From positions 16,269 to 80,268 of the forward strand of contig NZ_WQLB01000021.1 in NCBI RefSeq assembly GCF_009755355.1: 64,000 bases of DNA, given 5' to 3'. Below, piece by piece: positions 9,443 through 17,793 of the stretch; the stretch's first letter is position 1; each line of letters starts with the position of its first letter. A program made the translations under genes and the position numbers. The stretch comes from Deinococcus arboris (GTDB lineage Bacteria; Deinococcota; Deinococci; Deinococcales; Deinococcaceae). The notes beneath the pieces were generated by a model. It did not search any database and was not told the origin of the DNA. It saw only the letters and a list, made by a program, of their open reading frames with translations.

Positions 9443-10336
9443 TCAGCGCTGACCAGCAATCAGAGGAGATTGCCGTTCATCAGCCATTTGCTGCTGCGCT
9501 ATTTCCTGAATCATGGCAGGCCAGGCAGGCGGCTGATACTGAAACTCCTGACGAAACCGTGTGGAATCTAGACTGCGGTCAATCGTCACTTGATCGTCGG
9601 CGGTGATTTCTAGGGAGAGCCCATATGCTTCACGAATCAGATACAGCAGGTCATACTTGTTGATCGGCTCACTGGACACCTGATAAAGACCAGCCGCCTC
9701 CGGATGATGGATTAGAAGCCGCTCAATGACGCGCGACAGCTCTAGAGTCGTGAAGCCGCTGAAAATCGCCTGACGAAAACCCTTGACCTGTCCCTGCTGA
9801 GCCAGTACCCACTCTAACAAACTAGTTTTGCGAGCAAGTTCCGGTCCAATAATTGAAGTTCGTAGGGTCAGAGTGTGACTGTCAGCTACCTCCCCCAGAT
9901 ATTTGCTACGCCCATATAGGTCTTCCGCGTCTGGGAAATCTGTTTCCTGATACATGCCTTTGCGCCCAGAAAAGACGCAGTCGGTGCTTAGGTGAACGAG
10001 CCGAGCACTGCAGAGCTGGGTTAGCTCGCTCAGGCGGTGTGGCAGAAGCGAGTTAATTTCCAAACTGGGAATACTTTCTTTGGCCGTGTGACGCTGCTTC
10101 ACAATGCCAACAGCATTGATAACCACCTCGGGCCGGAAATCGGCCATCACTTCTATGAGCCGGTCTCTAGAGCGTACATCAATGCCTGTATATGTCCGCT
10201 GACGTTCAAACAACCCGTAGCTTTCGTAAGCCGCAAAGTCTTGACGAACTGTGACCCGCACGTCATGGGTATCGCGCATGTACCGGTAAAACTGGTGCCC
10301 GAACATGCCGTCCCCACCGAGGATAAGTATTTTCAT
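9443..10336 (-). CDS. RmlD-like NDP-sugar reductase
   Basis: A 297-residue short-chain dehydrogenase of the RmlD/RfbD type: N-terminal ILILGGDGMFGHQ nucleotide-binding loop, NAVGIVKQRH, LVHLSTDCVFSG and the catalytic Tyr-Lys pair in DLYGRSKYLGE. In this locus it most plausibly reduces the 4-keto-L-sugar made by the FnlA-type dehydratase (18921), giving an L-rhamno intermediate that the 2-epimerase (17794) converts to an L-QuiNAc or L-FucNAc precursor. That role follows from context and from the known FnlA/WbvR-type pathways; a dTDP-rhamnose role is less likely because rmlB and rmlC are absent. ATGA overlap with the glycosyltransferase upstream. Confidence 0.8.
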   Translation of the reverse strand: MKILILGGDGMFGHQFYRYMRDTHDVRVTVRQDFAAYESYGLFERQRTYTGIDVRSRDRLIEVMADFRPEVVINAVGIVKQRHTAKESIPSLEINSLLPHRLSELTQLCSARLVHLSTDCVFSGRKGMYQETDFPDAEDLYGRSKYLGEVADSHTLTLRTSIIGPELARKTSLLEWVLAQQGQVKGFRQAIFSGFTTLELSRVIERLLIHHPEAAGLYQVSSEPINKYDLLYLIREAYGLSLEITADDQVTIDRSLDSTRFRQEFQYQPPAWPAMIQEIAQQQMADERQSPLIAGQR

Positions 10337-11577
10337 GCTTGATGCTCCTTTGCCGCGCGCAAGCTGAGGTCGCTGAGTACCACTGTTAATTGTCCCAAAA
10401 GATATTCACGCTCGAAATGGCGCAGAAAGTAACTTCGTCCGCGCTGTCCCATCGCTTCCCGCTGAGCGGCTGGCAAAACGGCAAAGGTCCGAACCGCCTG
10501 AACTAGTGCTGCTGGGTCTTCGGGCGGCACCGTTAACCCTGCGCCGGCGTCTGTGGTCACGCGCGCGCCCTCGCCCTTGAGCATGGCCAGCACTGGCCGA
10601 GCACAGGCCAGATAAGACTGCAATTTTGAGGGAATGGTAGCTTCGAAGGCCAGGTCATCTTTCAAGCTCACCAGCAGGGCGTCGGCGAGAGCGAAGAAGC
10701 GCGGCATTGCCTCTGCTGGATAGCTACCCAGGAGATGAATCTGGCCTTGCAATTCCCGGCGTCGAATTTCCGCTTCCAGCCAAGGCCGCTGCCGTCCATC
10801 ACCCAGAATCAGCCAGCGCACAGGCTCACTGCGTAACTGCTCTGCTGCACTCACCAGGGTTTCAAGGTCCTGGCTCACCCCCAGATTGCCAGCAAACATC
10901 AGATTCAGTGTGCCGTCTTGCGGCACCAATTGCCTTTCTGGCGCATCTACTGGAACAATCACTGGGCGATAAAACGCCTCCGCACTGTTGGGCAGATACT
11001 CGATTCGGCTCAGTGGTACGCCGTGAGCGACCAAGGAACGCGTGAAGGCTCTCGACTGCACCAGAAGCGCGTCACACCGGCTATAAATCCAGGCGACCAT
11101 GCGACTCACCAGACTCAGAATTTGCTTGTTGCGCACCGTGCCAGTGGCCGTGAGACTTTCTGGCCATAAATCCTGCACCCAAAAGGCGACCGGCGCACGA
11201 AAGACCCGGCGCAGTAAGGCGGCTGGGATTCCGACAGTAACAGGTGAGGGTTCAAAAACCAAAATCACATCGGGTTTTCTGATCAGAAAAGCCCCGATTA
11301 AAGAGGCGCTCAAGGCAAAAGACAGATAGTTCAGCAGCAGCCGCCCTCCTTTGCCATGCCCACGGGACACCAGTGGCACGCGACGAATCTGGATAGCACC
11401 TAGCCGCTCTGTCTTGGGGCGGACTGACCTATAGCCTGCGAAAAATTGCCCTGAGGGGTAATTAGGAAAAGCAGTGAGCACTTCAACCTGATGTCCGCGC
11501 TCCTGAAGCCCCTGTGCCACGTCATTGATGCGAAAAGTTTCAGGCCAAAAATACTGACTGAGAATCAGAACCCTCAA
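10333..11577 (-). CDS. Glycosyltransferase family 4, WbuB-like
   Basis: 414 residues with the GT-B fold pattern: N-terminal ILSQYFWPETFRINDVAQGL, a hinge with MFAGNLGVSQDLETLV, LILGDGRQRPWLEAE and the donor-site segment TIPSKLQSYLACARPVLAM. The N-terminus resembles WbuB/WcaI-like enzymes that add L-FucNAc or L-QuiNAc in O-antigen clusters, which fits the adjacent reductase. Donor and acceptor are inferred. The start codon is TTG at 11577; the stop overlaps the reductase start (ATGA). Confidence 0.85.
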   Translation of the reverse strand: MRVLILSQYFWPETFRINDVAQGLQERGHQVEVLTAFPNYPSGQFFAGYRSVRPKTERLGAIQIRRVPLVSRGHGKGGRLLLNYLSFALSASLIGAFLIRKPDVILVFEPSPVTVGIPAALLRRVFRAPVAFWVQDLWPESLTATGTVRNKQILSLVSRMVAWIYSRCDALLVQSRAFTRSLVAHGVPLSRIEYLPNSAEAFYRPVIVPVDAPERQLVPQDGTLNLMFAGNLGVSQDLETLVSAAEQLRSEPVRWLILGDGRQRPWLEAEIRRRELQGQIHLLGSYPAEAMPRFFALADALLVSLKDDLAFEATIPSKLQSYLACARPVLAMLKGEGARVTTDAGAGLTVPPEDPAALVQAVRTFAVLPAAQREAMGQRGRSYFLRHFEREYLLGQLTVVLSDLSLRAAKEHQA

Positions 11578-11783
11578 AGAGCTGTCCCAGAGAACAAGGT
11601 GCGTGCGTGAACCATGGCTCCTAATTTACCTGCTAGTGGGCGGTAGTGACGAAATACTTCTACAACATCGCGTTGAAACAGGACACTGACCTTTTCTTCG
11701 ATTACTCTGACAGACGCTATGTCCATGGCTGCGACACCTAGAATCACGATTGGAAAGAGTGCACATTGATTGGCATCCTCCAC
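11574..11783 (-). CDS. Small doubtful open frame before the glycosyltransferase
   Basis: A 69-residue frame whose stop overlaps the TTG start of the glycosyltransferase (TTGA). I recognise no family; VIEEKVSVLFQRDVVEVFRHYRPL reads like protein but has no diagnostic motif. Overlap coupling is the only support. It may be a remnant of a larger gene or simply untranslated leader. Confidence 0.25.
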   Translation of the reverse strand: MEDANQCALFPIVILGVAAMDIASVRVIEEKVSVLFQRDVVEVFRHYRPLAGKLGAMVHARTLFSGTAL

Positions 11784-11903
11784 CCCCGAGCTACTGAGCC
11801 CAGTCCAATGACTCAGCCTGAACCCTATATCTGGCCAGAGTCTAAGCTGGTCTGCAGCAGGGTCAGCCTCCCAATCTTGCCGACTCTCACACTGTCAGCT
11901 GGG

Positions 11904-11933
11904 TTGTCGCATCACACGACAGAAACCTAAAGT
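11904..11933 (+). promoter_or_regulatory. Promoter of the WbpM-type dehydratase gene
   Basis: TTGTCG (11904-11909), 18-bp spacer, TAAAGT (11928-11933). GAAAGG lies just before the ATG at 11966, so this gene has a leader with a ribosome site, unlike many neighbours. Confidence 0.45.
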
Positions 11934-11965
11934 GTTCCCTGACATCCCCAGGAAGTGAAAGGACT

Positions 11966-13789
11966 ATGACGTCTACACTCAGCAAGTTCGTGATCGACCT
12001 CGCGTTATGGTTATTGGCCGCCCTACTGGCTTATACCTTCCGAACGCCGTCACTTATTCAGGGGGGCGCACCCACCACCATCTGGATTTATGCACTGCTG
12101 AGCATACTGATTATGGGCTCAGTCATTCTGTATTACCGTTTGCACCGCCAACTGTGGCAGCGCGTTAGCGTGCCTGACCTCCTTACTTTGGCTCGCGCCG
12201 TTACAGCAGCTACACTCATTATGTTTGCCTTGGGCTTCATCTTGCGCGACTGGTTGCAACTGGCACGAAGTGTGCCGCTGCTGGCCGGCGCATTGGGTTT
12301 TCTCCTGATGGGCGGCGCGCGTCTTCTGTTCCGCATGGTGAAAGACAGAGTGCGTCAGCAAGGCTTACCACAGCGTCAGCGCGTCCTCATTGTGGGAGCA
12401 GGCGAAGCCGGCGCCCTAATTGCCCGGGAGATACAGCGTCATCCCGAATCTGGCCTACAGGCTATTGGCTTTCTTGACGACGAACCCAGCAAACATCAGC
12501 AGTCTCTTCTGGGTTTTCCGGTATTTGGTAAGGTGGACGACCTCTTGGAGGTCGCACACCGCGAAAAGGCACAGCAAATTTTGATTGCTGTGCCTTCAGC
12601 AGAGGGCAATTTTATTCGCCGCGTCGTTGAGCTCGCGCAGACCGCCAAATTGAGCTACCGCATCATTCCGGGGGTCTTTGAGATTCTATCCGGCAATGTC
12701 ACCATCAACCAGATCCGGGAAGTCAATCTTGAGGATCTGCTGCGGCGACCGACAGTTCAATTAAATACAGCCGAGATCGCAGGGTATCTCAAAGAACAAG
12801 TAGTGCTGGTTACAGGCGCCGGGGGCAGTATCGGTTCCGAGATTGTCAGACAGATCTGTAGTTATCAACCAACGCTGATTTTGCTGATAGGCAGAGGCGA
12901 AAACAGTATCTTTACCCTTCAGCAAGAATTGATCCACACTCTTCCACACATTCGACACCTTGGCCTAATTTGTGATGTGAAAGACAAAGCAAGGTTGCGC
13001 GCCCTTTTCGAAGAATATCGGCCTAGCGTTGTATTCCACGCGGCGGCCCACAAGCACGTGCCACTAATGGAGCAGGCTCCGTCAGAAGCCATTTTGAACA
13101 ACGCATTGGGTACTGCCAACGTCACGCAGCTCTGTATAGACTACCGCGTCAAACGTCTTGTCAACATTTCCACTGATAAGGCCGTCAATCCCACAAGTGT
13201 TATGGGCGCGTCTAAGCGAGTGGCAGAAATGATTGTTTCTGCTGGGGCTGAACGGGCTGCACAGGAACAGGCATTCGTATCAGTGCGCTTTGGAAATGTC
13301 CTGGGCAGCCGTGGCAGTGTGGTGCCGACATTCATGAAGCAGATTCGGGCCGGTGGGCCAATTACAGTCACCCATCCCGATATGGTCCGGTACTTTATGA
13401 CCATTCCAGAAGCGGCTAGATTGGTCTTGCAAGCGGGGGGCCTAGCAGAGAACGGCAAGGTCTACGTCCTAAATATGGGCAACCCAGTTCGTATTGCTGA
13501 TTTAGCGCATGACGTAATTCAACTCTCCGGTGCTCAGCACGTTGAGATCGTGTATAGCGGCGTGCGCCCTGGCGAGAAACTTTATGAGGAACTGCTGACC
13601 AGTAGTGAGGGGACAGACTCAACCTCGCACCAAGAAATCTTCAGCGCGCGCCTGGATAGCATAAATCCAGACGATTTGACAGAAGAATTGTTACGGCTTC
13701 AACACTATGCCGAGCAGCAAGATCACGCCGCCATTCGCCTTAGTCTGGCACGCCTGATCCCAGAGAACAAGTTTGGCAGTCTCGGTTGA
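11966..13789 (+). CDS. WbpM/CapD-type UDP-GlcNAc 4,6-dehydratase, membrane
   Basis: This enzyme converts UDP-GlcNAc to the 4-keto-6-deoxy-D sugar, the precursor of D-QuiNAc/D-FucNAc or bacillosamine. Four hydrophobic segments fill about residues 1-115; then come two Rossmann motifs (LIVGAGEAGALIAREI near 140 and LVTGAGGSIGSEIVRQI near 278), typical of the long form. The active site reads NISTDKAVNPTSVMGASKRV, with Met where classical SDR enzymes have Tyr, as known for WbpM/FlaA1. Length 607 is normal. It is the only plus-strand gene inside the polysaccharide locus and is followed directly by two insertion sequences, which suggests rearrangement. Confidence 0.9.
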   Translation: MTSTLSKFVIDLALWLLAALLAYTFRTPSLIQGGAPTTIWIYALLSILIMGSVILYYRLHRQLWQRVSVPDLLTLARAVTAATLIMFALGFILRDWLQLARSVPLLAGALGFLLMGGARLLFRMVKDRVRQQGLPQRQRVLIVGAGEAGALIAREIQRHPESGLQAIGFLDDEPSKHQQSLLGFPVFGKVDDLLEVAHREKAQQILIAVPSAEGNFIRRVVELAQTAKLSYRIIPGVFEILSGNVTINQIREVNLEDLLRRPTVQLNTAEIAGYLKEQVVLVTGAGGSIGSEIVRQICSYQPTLILLIGRGENSIFTLQQELIHTLPHIRHLGLICDVKDKARLRALFEEYRPSVVFHAAAHKHVPLMEQAPSEAILNNALGTANVTQLCIDYRVKRLVNISTDKAVNPTSVMGASKRVAEMIVSAGAERAAQEQAFVSVRFGNVLGSRGSVVPTFMKQIRAGGPITVTHPDMVRYFMTIPEAARLVLQAGGLAENGKVYVLNMGNPVRIADLAHDVIQLSGAQHVEIVYSGVRPGEKLYEELLTSSEGTDSTSHQEIFSARLDSINPDDLTEELLRLQHYAEQQDHAAIRLSLARLIPENKFGSLG

Positions 13790-13985
13790 TTTGGCGGTAA
13801 CGGGCACACACACCACAGGCCAGCACAATGACACCAGCAGGAGCAGGGCCTGTCAAAGACGGATGCCGGCCCCGCTTCGCATGGACCAAATGGTTTCTGC
13901 ACCCGCTTACGCCGGCAACCTTCGGAGCAGAATGGGCCTTTCAGTAAAAGAAGCGTGGTGACTTGCAGTAGACCTCCTGCGAAAG

Positions 13986-14426
13986 TCATGGGAGAGTTGC
14001 TGAGGAGTGATTACAGAGGGCAGCAATGAGGTGTGCACGCAAAGCAAAGCGCCGTCTTCGATGGCGATAGATCTCTTTGAGCACGCGGAAGATTTTCAGC
14101 TGCCGGATCACATGCTCGACCCGCAAGCGAGTGGAGGTCAGCACGCGGTTTTCATGCCGTTCGGCTGCACTCAGCGGCCTGTTCTTCGAGGCTTTGTGCG
14201 GTGTGATGGAATGGCCGTGCTCAGCCCAGATGCCCTGGTAGCCCGCATCGCCAATCAGCGCGGTCTCGCGGTGGAGACGAACCTTGGAGTGCCGGTAGAG
14301 GCTCAGGTCATGCATGGACCCGAAGGCGGTGGCAACACACATGATCATGTGTGTTGCCACGTTGATCACCACCTGGGTCTTCAGGGTGTGGCGTTTTTTC
14401 TTGCCGCTATACCAGGGTCGCTGCTT
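13986..14426 (-). CDS. IS5/ISL2-group transposase, C-terminal frame (orfB)
   Basis: This frame continues from orfA after a -1 shift at an A7G run (14424-14431). Read that way, the protein goes on as KQRPWYSGKKKRHTLKTQ and then VVINVATH, LIGDAGYQGI (second Asp) and RLRVEHVIRQLKIFR (Glu of the DDE triad, with the Y-(2)-R-(3)-E-(6)-R-like C1 region). Without the shift only a GTG start at 14372 is available. The fused product would be about 279 residues, normal for the group. Confidence 0.8.
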   Translation of the reverse strand, partial: KQRPWYSGKKKRHTLKTQVVINVATHMIMCVATAFGSMHDLSLYRHSKVRLHRETALIGDAGYQGIWAEHGHSITPHKASKNRPLSAAERHENRVLTSTRLRVEHVIRQLKIFRVLKEIYRHRRRRFALRAHLIAALCNHSSATLP

Positions 14427-14824
14427 TTTTTGGGACGCTCACAAGGCGTTTCGGCCGCGTCAACCGCGATGATCTGGAAGACGTTCTCTTCTGCTCGGAG
14501 TGTCTTTTTCCCTGGGAGCCGAAACTGCGCACTGGCGATCAGGGCGGCTTCGACCCGTTCCACCGTGCGCTGCACGGTGGTTTCATGGATGCTCCAATCG
14601 TCGCCCAAGTGCGCAAAGGTCCGGTACTCTCGCCAAAACTCCAAGGTGAGCAGCAGTTGTTCAGCAGGGCTGAGGGCAGCAGGTCGCCTCGATGTCTTCT
14701 TGCGCCTTTCCCGCTCGACCAGAACAGCTTCCATCAGCACGAAGGTTTCCGGATAGATTCCCGTACGACGTTTGAATCGACTCCGACTCATCTTCAGGGT
14801 GCGCGCCAAACGCTCGCGACTCAC
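14381..14824 (-). CDS. IS5/ISL2-group transposase, N-terminal frame (orfA)
   Basis: It encodes the DNA-binding N-terminus (RTLKMSRSRFKRRTGIYPET, SPAEQLLLTLEFWREYRTF) and the first catalytic Asp in IIAVDAAETPCERPKK. The frame then runs into a stop 15 codons after the A7G slippery run. Production of active transposase would need programmed -1 frameshifting into orfB, a known strategy in IS elements of this type. Start GTG 14824; ATG 14791 is an alternative. Confidence 0.82.
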   Translation of the reverse strand: MSRERLARTLKMSRSRFKRRTGIYPETFVLMEAVLVERERRKKTSRRPAALSPAEQLLLTLEFWREYRTFAHLGDDWSIHETTVQRTVERVEAALIASAQFRLPGKKTLRAEENVFQIIAVDAAETPCERPKKSSDPGIAARKNATP

Positions 14825-14869
14825 TCACCCAGCATAGTCCGGCACTTTCGCAGGAGGTCTAGTGTTATA

Positions 14870-15905
14870 TTGATAGCGGCGTAAGTATGGGCTGATAGGC
14901 TGGCGGCGTGGCCGAATGGCATCCTTCCAAGTACTCCCGTGCCCAGCTGGAAGAACGCCGGCTGGCTGCGACGCCGTGGCTTCAAAAGGGCCAGCATTCA
15001 CAGCAGGAGATTGCCCAGCACTTCGGGGTTTCGGTGCACACCGTCAGTAATTGGAAGAAACGCCTGAAACGCATAGGGAGTCTTCAGGCCACGGTGACGA
15101 CCGGACGGCCTTCTCGACTCACGGCCACCCAGCTCGAGCGCCTTCGCACCCTCCTGCGGGAGGGTGCCTTGCAGCACGGCTTCCCCGACGAGACGTGGAG
15201 CACTAGGCGAGTCACGGACCTGATCGGGCGGCACTTTAAGGTGTGGTACCACCACGACCATGTCCGGAAAATCCTTCGCCAGTTGGGCTTCACGCCTCAG
15301 ATGCCAGATGGACGGGCGGCTGAGCGCAATGAACTCCGGATCGCGTCCTGGCGGGAACAGGTGGCGCCGGAGTTGGGAAAAAAGGTCACTGAGGGCGCGA
15401 CGCTCGTCTACCTGGATGAGGTCGGCTTCTCCTTGAAAGGTGTGTGGAGACGGACGTGGTCGACCAGGGGCGTCACGCCCCTGGTCACGCTCCCGGCCAA
15501 CTGGGAGAAACTCTCGACCATTGGGGCGATCACCTCGGACGGGAGATTCTTCCAGCACACGAAATCAGGGGCGATCCGGAGTGGGGAGGTCAACAGGTTC
15601 TTCCAGCATCTGCTGCGCCATGTCCAGGGGGAGATCGTGGTGGTGCTGGACAACGCGAGTATTCACCGCTCCAAAGTCACCCAGGCGTTCGTGGATCTCC
15701 ACGAACGCCTGTCACTGGTGTTTTTGCCGCCCTATGCCCCGGAGTTGAACCCAATCGAGCTGGTGTGGGCGTATGTCAAACGGCATGTACCTTCTGTGCC
15801 CGCTCGGTGGCCGTGCTGAAGGCGAAGCTCGTGGTTGCCTGGCAGCGGGTCCGATACATTGACCTGCCTCGCCAACTGATGAATTCCAACTTATGCCGGT
15901 ATCAA
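14870..15905 (+). mobile_element. IS630-family element
   Basis: Imperfect terminal inverted repeats begin TTGATA.CGGC.TAAGT at both ends, each bordered by TA (14868-14869 and 15906-15907), the target duplication of the IS630/Tc1/mariner group. Length is 1036 bp. Its left end is only 5 bp from the duplicated target of the IS5-family element, so the two landed next to each other in the polysaccharide locus. Confidence 0.8.
14908..15819 (+). CDS. IS630-family transposase, C-terminal frameshift
   Basis: 303 residues: an N-terminal HTH (SQQEIAQHFGVSVHTVSNWKKR), then the DDE domain with LVYLDEVGFSLKG (Asp), VVVLDNASIHRSK (Asp) and PPYAPELNPIELVWAYVKR (Glu). At about 15780 the frame ends in an unrelated tail (HVPSVPARWPC), while another frame continues naturally as FCARSVAVLKAKLVVAW and RYIDLPRQLMNS up to the right end of the element. 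The last ~35 residues are therefore frameshifted. The catalytic core is intact but activity is doubtful. Confidence 0.85.
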   Translation: MAEWHPSKYSRAQLEERRLAATPWLQKGQHSQQEIAQHFGVSVHTVSNWKKRLKRIGSLQATVTTGRPSRLTATQLERLRTLLREGALQHGFPDETWSTRRVTDLIGRHFKVWYHHDHVRKILRQLGFTPQMPDGRAAERNELRIASWREQVAPELGKKVTEGATLVYLDEVGFSLKGVWRRTWSTRGVTPLVTLPANWEKLSTIGAITSDGRFFQHTKSGAIRSGEVNRFFQHLLRHVQGEIVVVLDNASIHRSKVTQAFVDLHERLSLVFLPPYAPELNPIELVWAYVKRHVPSVPARWPC

Positions 15906-16042
15906 TATCTGGCTCGGAAACACATTGCCCTAGCTCTTTCAGTTCACTCGGGCAACTACGGTTTAATGCGGATGTCGTCTACTTCGTCTATAAATTGGCA
16001 CAGTGCCTCTCTTGCACACGCCAAGCCAGTTAGCTCCTTATC

Positions 16043-16092
16043 CTTCCGTTGGATTGAATCGTTTTTGTAAACGATGGGGTCGGAGTTCATAC
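16043..16092. repeat. Degenerate fragment of the MITE-like repeat
   Basis: The hairpin ATCGTTTTTGTAAACGAT followed by GGGGTCGGAGTTCATAC resembles the right end of the intact element at 55663-55795 (ATCGTTTTTGCAAACGAT...CGGAGTCCGTA). The rest of the 15908-16225 gap between IS630 and the next gene shows no gene. Confidence 0.45.
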
Positions 16093-16225
16093 TAAGCTGA
16101 TCAAACTGGCAGGACAAGAAAACAGACTTGACTCTTTACAGAGTCATGTCACCACGACACCATTATCTTTTGACATTGCATTGTGGAAGCGCCCAGAGTG
16201 CAAGGAGATGCCGACCTCCTTACGC

Positions 16226-17788
16226 CTAGTATGTTCCCCTCCCTCTAAATACGCTACGCAGGGTAGACCACACAATAAGCAAATCAGTCAGCAAATCCAC
16301 ATGCCTCAGATAGGTGACGTCTCGCTTGACCTTCTCTTCGTCGGCTAAGTCGTCGCGTCCAGTGACTTGAGCAAGCCCAGTGATACCTGGAGGCAACTGA
16401 TCGACCCCGTGCGCTGCCCGTCCACTGAGGACTGGAATTTGGGTCAATAGTGCAGGCCGCGGGCCAACAAAGCTCATCTCGCCGCGCACCACGTTCAGGA
16501 GTTGAGGCAACTCGTCAAGACTGGTGCGGCGCAAAAACGCGCCAAAGGGCGTTACCAGGCTTAGCCCCTGACGCCGCATGTCTTCTGTTGACAGCTCCGG
16601 CGCACCGGCCCGCATAGTCCGGAACTTGAAAATCGTATACGGCCGGTGTCCACGTCCAGCCCGAGTTTGCAAAAACAACACCGGCCCCGGGCTGGTTACC
16701 CGGATACCTAGAGCAATCAGCAGCAGCACGGGCAGCAACCACAGCAGCAGTACACCGGCCAGGAGCGGCTCAGTAACGCGGCGACCCTTGAGATACACCC
16801 GTTGCCGTATGGTTAATCGCCAGGGCTGGGCAGTGGGCTGCGGCGTCACCAGAGCTCTTACTGTGGCGCTAAGGCCTTCTTGTGCAGTAAAAGGGGGTTG
16901 CCATCCTAGACGGCGCAGGCGAGCAGAGTCCACTTGTAAAGAATCGGTCAGCCGCTGCACCATGGCCTGACGTCCCAGCAGCTGACCAGCAAGCTTTAGG
17001 GCGCTGACAGAAAGAGGCCACAGCCGCGCAGAGCGACCCAGCGACTGAGCCAATCCCCGAACTACATCGGGGGTTGAGAGATCCTGTCCGTCTGTGACGA
17101 AAAACACCTGCCCGCTAGTACTTGATGTACCCAGCATAAATGCAATGGCGTCTGCAAGGTTACCTACATACACCATACTCCTAGCGTTCTGAACGGCAGC
17201 TAGCGGTAGAGGAACTCCACGGGCAACGGCCCACGCCAACTGTAAGAAGTTGGCCTTGACGCCCGGTCCATAAACCAGAGGGGGCCGTAAGATACTGACA
17301 GACAAGCCAGTCTGGGCACCCAGGATGAGCAGTTGCTGCTCTGCCTCCCATTTGGACTGACCATAAGAGTCGGTGGGCACCGGAAGGTCATCCTCTGTTA
17401 GTGGTCTCACACTGGCCTCACCGTTGACCTTAACAGAGCTAAGATAGACAAAGCGGTGGACTCCTGCAGGGGCAGCGGCGCGTGCCAGTGCCACAGGAGC
17501 TGCCGTATTCAGGGCACGGTACGCTGACAACGGGTCAGAGAGTTCATCGTTCATGACATGAACCCGGGCGGCCAGATACACCACGTGGCTCACGCCGTGA
17601 AGTAGGGGAAGCCAGTCTATCGCGCCGTTCAAATCTGCCAGTGGCTGGTGGACGACACCGGCTGGAAGATGGTGCCCAGTGCGGGACGCCGCTATGACCT
17701 GGTACCCCCGGTCCAACAACACCTGGCAGAGTGTTCGGCCGACGAAGCCGCTGGCGCCGACAACCAGCACCGTTTCAGGTTGGGACAT
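16226..17788 (-). CDS. SDR reductase fused to initiating phosphoglycosyltransferase
   Basis: Residues 1-310 are an extended SDR (VLVVGASGFVGRTLCQVL; VHRFVYLSSVKVNGE; catalytic Tyr-Lys in DSYGQSKWEAEQQ) like WbpV/WbjF 4-reductases. Residues 325-520 are a monotopic sugar transferase: hydrophobic re-entrant helix (TEPLLAGVLLLWLLPVLLLI), PYTIFKFRTM, the Asp-Glu dyad in RRTSLDELPQLLNV, SFVGPRPALL and GITGLAQVTGRD. The reductase would finish UDP-D-QuiNAc or UDP-D-FucNAc and the second half would load it on undecaprenyl phosphate, starting the repeat unit. ATG 17788 follows AAAGGA directly after the upstream stop; GTG 17809 is an in-frame alternative. Fusion of the two steps on one chain is notable. 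Confidence 0.88.
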   Translation of the reverse strand: MSQPETVLVVGASGFVGRTLCQVLLDRGYQVIAASRTGHHLPAGVVHQPLADLNGAIDWLPLLHGVSHVVYLAARVHVMNDELSDPLSAYRALNTAAPVALARAAAPAGVHRFVYLSSVKVNGEASVRPLTEDDLPVPTDSYGQSKWEAEQQLLILGAQTGLSVSILRPPLVYGPGVKANFLQLAWAVARGVPLPLAAVQNARSMVYVGNLADAIAFMLGTSSTSGQVFFVTDGQDLSTPDVVRGLAQSLGRSARLWPLSVSALKLAGQLLGRQAMVQRLTDSLQVDSARLRRLGWQPPFTAQEGLSATVRALVTPQPTAQPWRLTIRQRVYLKGRRVTEPLLAGVLLLWLLPVLLLIALGIRVTSPGPVLFLQTRAGRGHRPYTIFKFRTMRAGAPELSTEDMRRQGLSLVTPFGAFLRRTSLDELPQLLNVVRGEMSFVGPRPALLTQIPVLSGRAAHGVDQLPPGITGLAQVTGRDDLADEEKVKRDVTYLRHVDLLTDLLIVWSTLRSVFRGRGTY

Positions 17789-17793
17789 GTCCT

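Larger units (their letters stand above)
13970..14860 (-). mobile_element. IS5-family element, ISL2 group
   Basis: The ends are perfect inverted repeats (AGACCTCCTGCGAAAGT at the left, its complement at the right), giving 891 bp. It is flanked by a direct repeat AGT (13967-13969 and 14861-14863). A 3-bp ANT duplication together with a length of about 0.85-0.9 kb is the signature of the ISL2 group of IS5. Intact ends and target duplication suggest a recent insertion. Confidence 0.88.
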
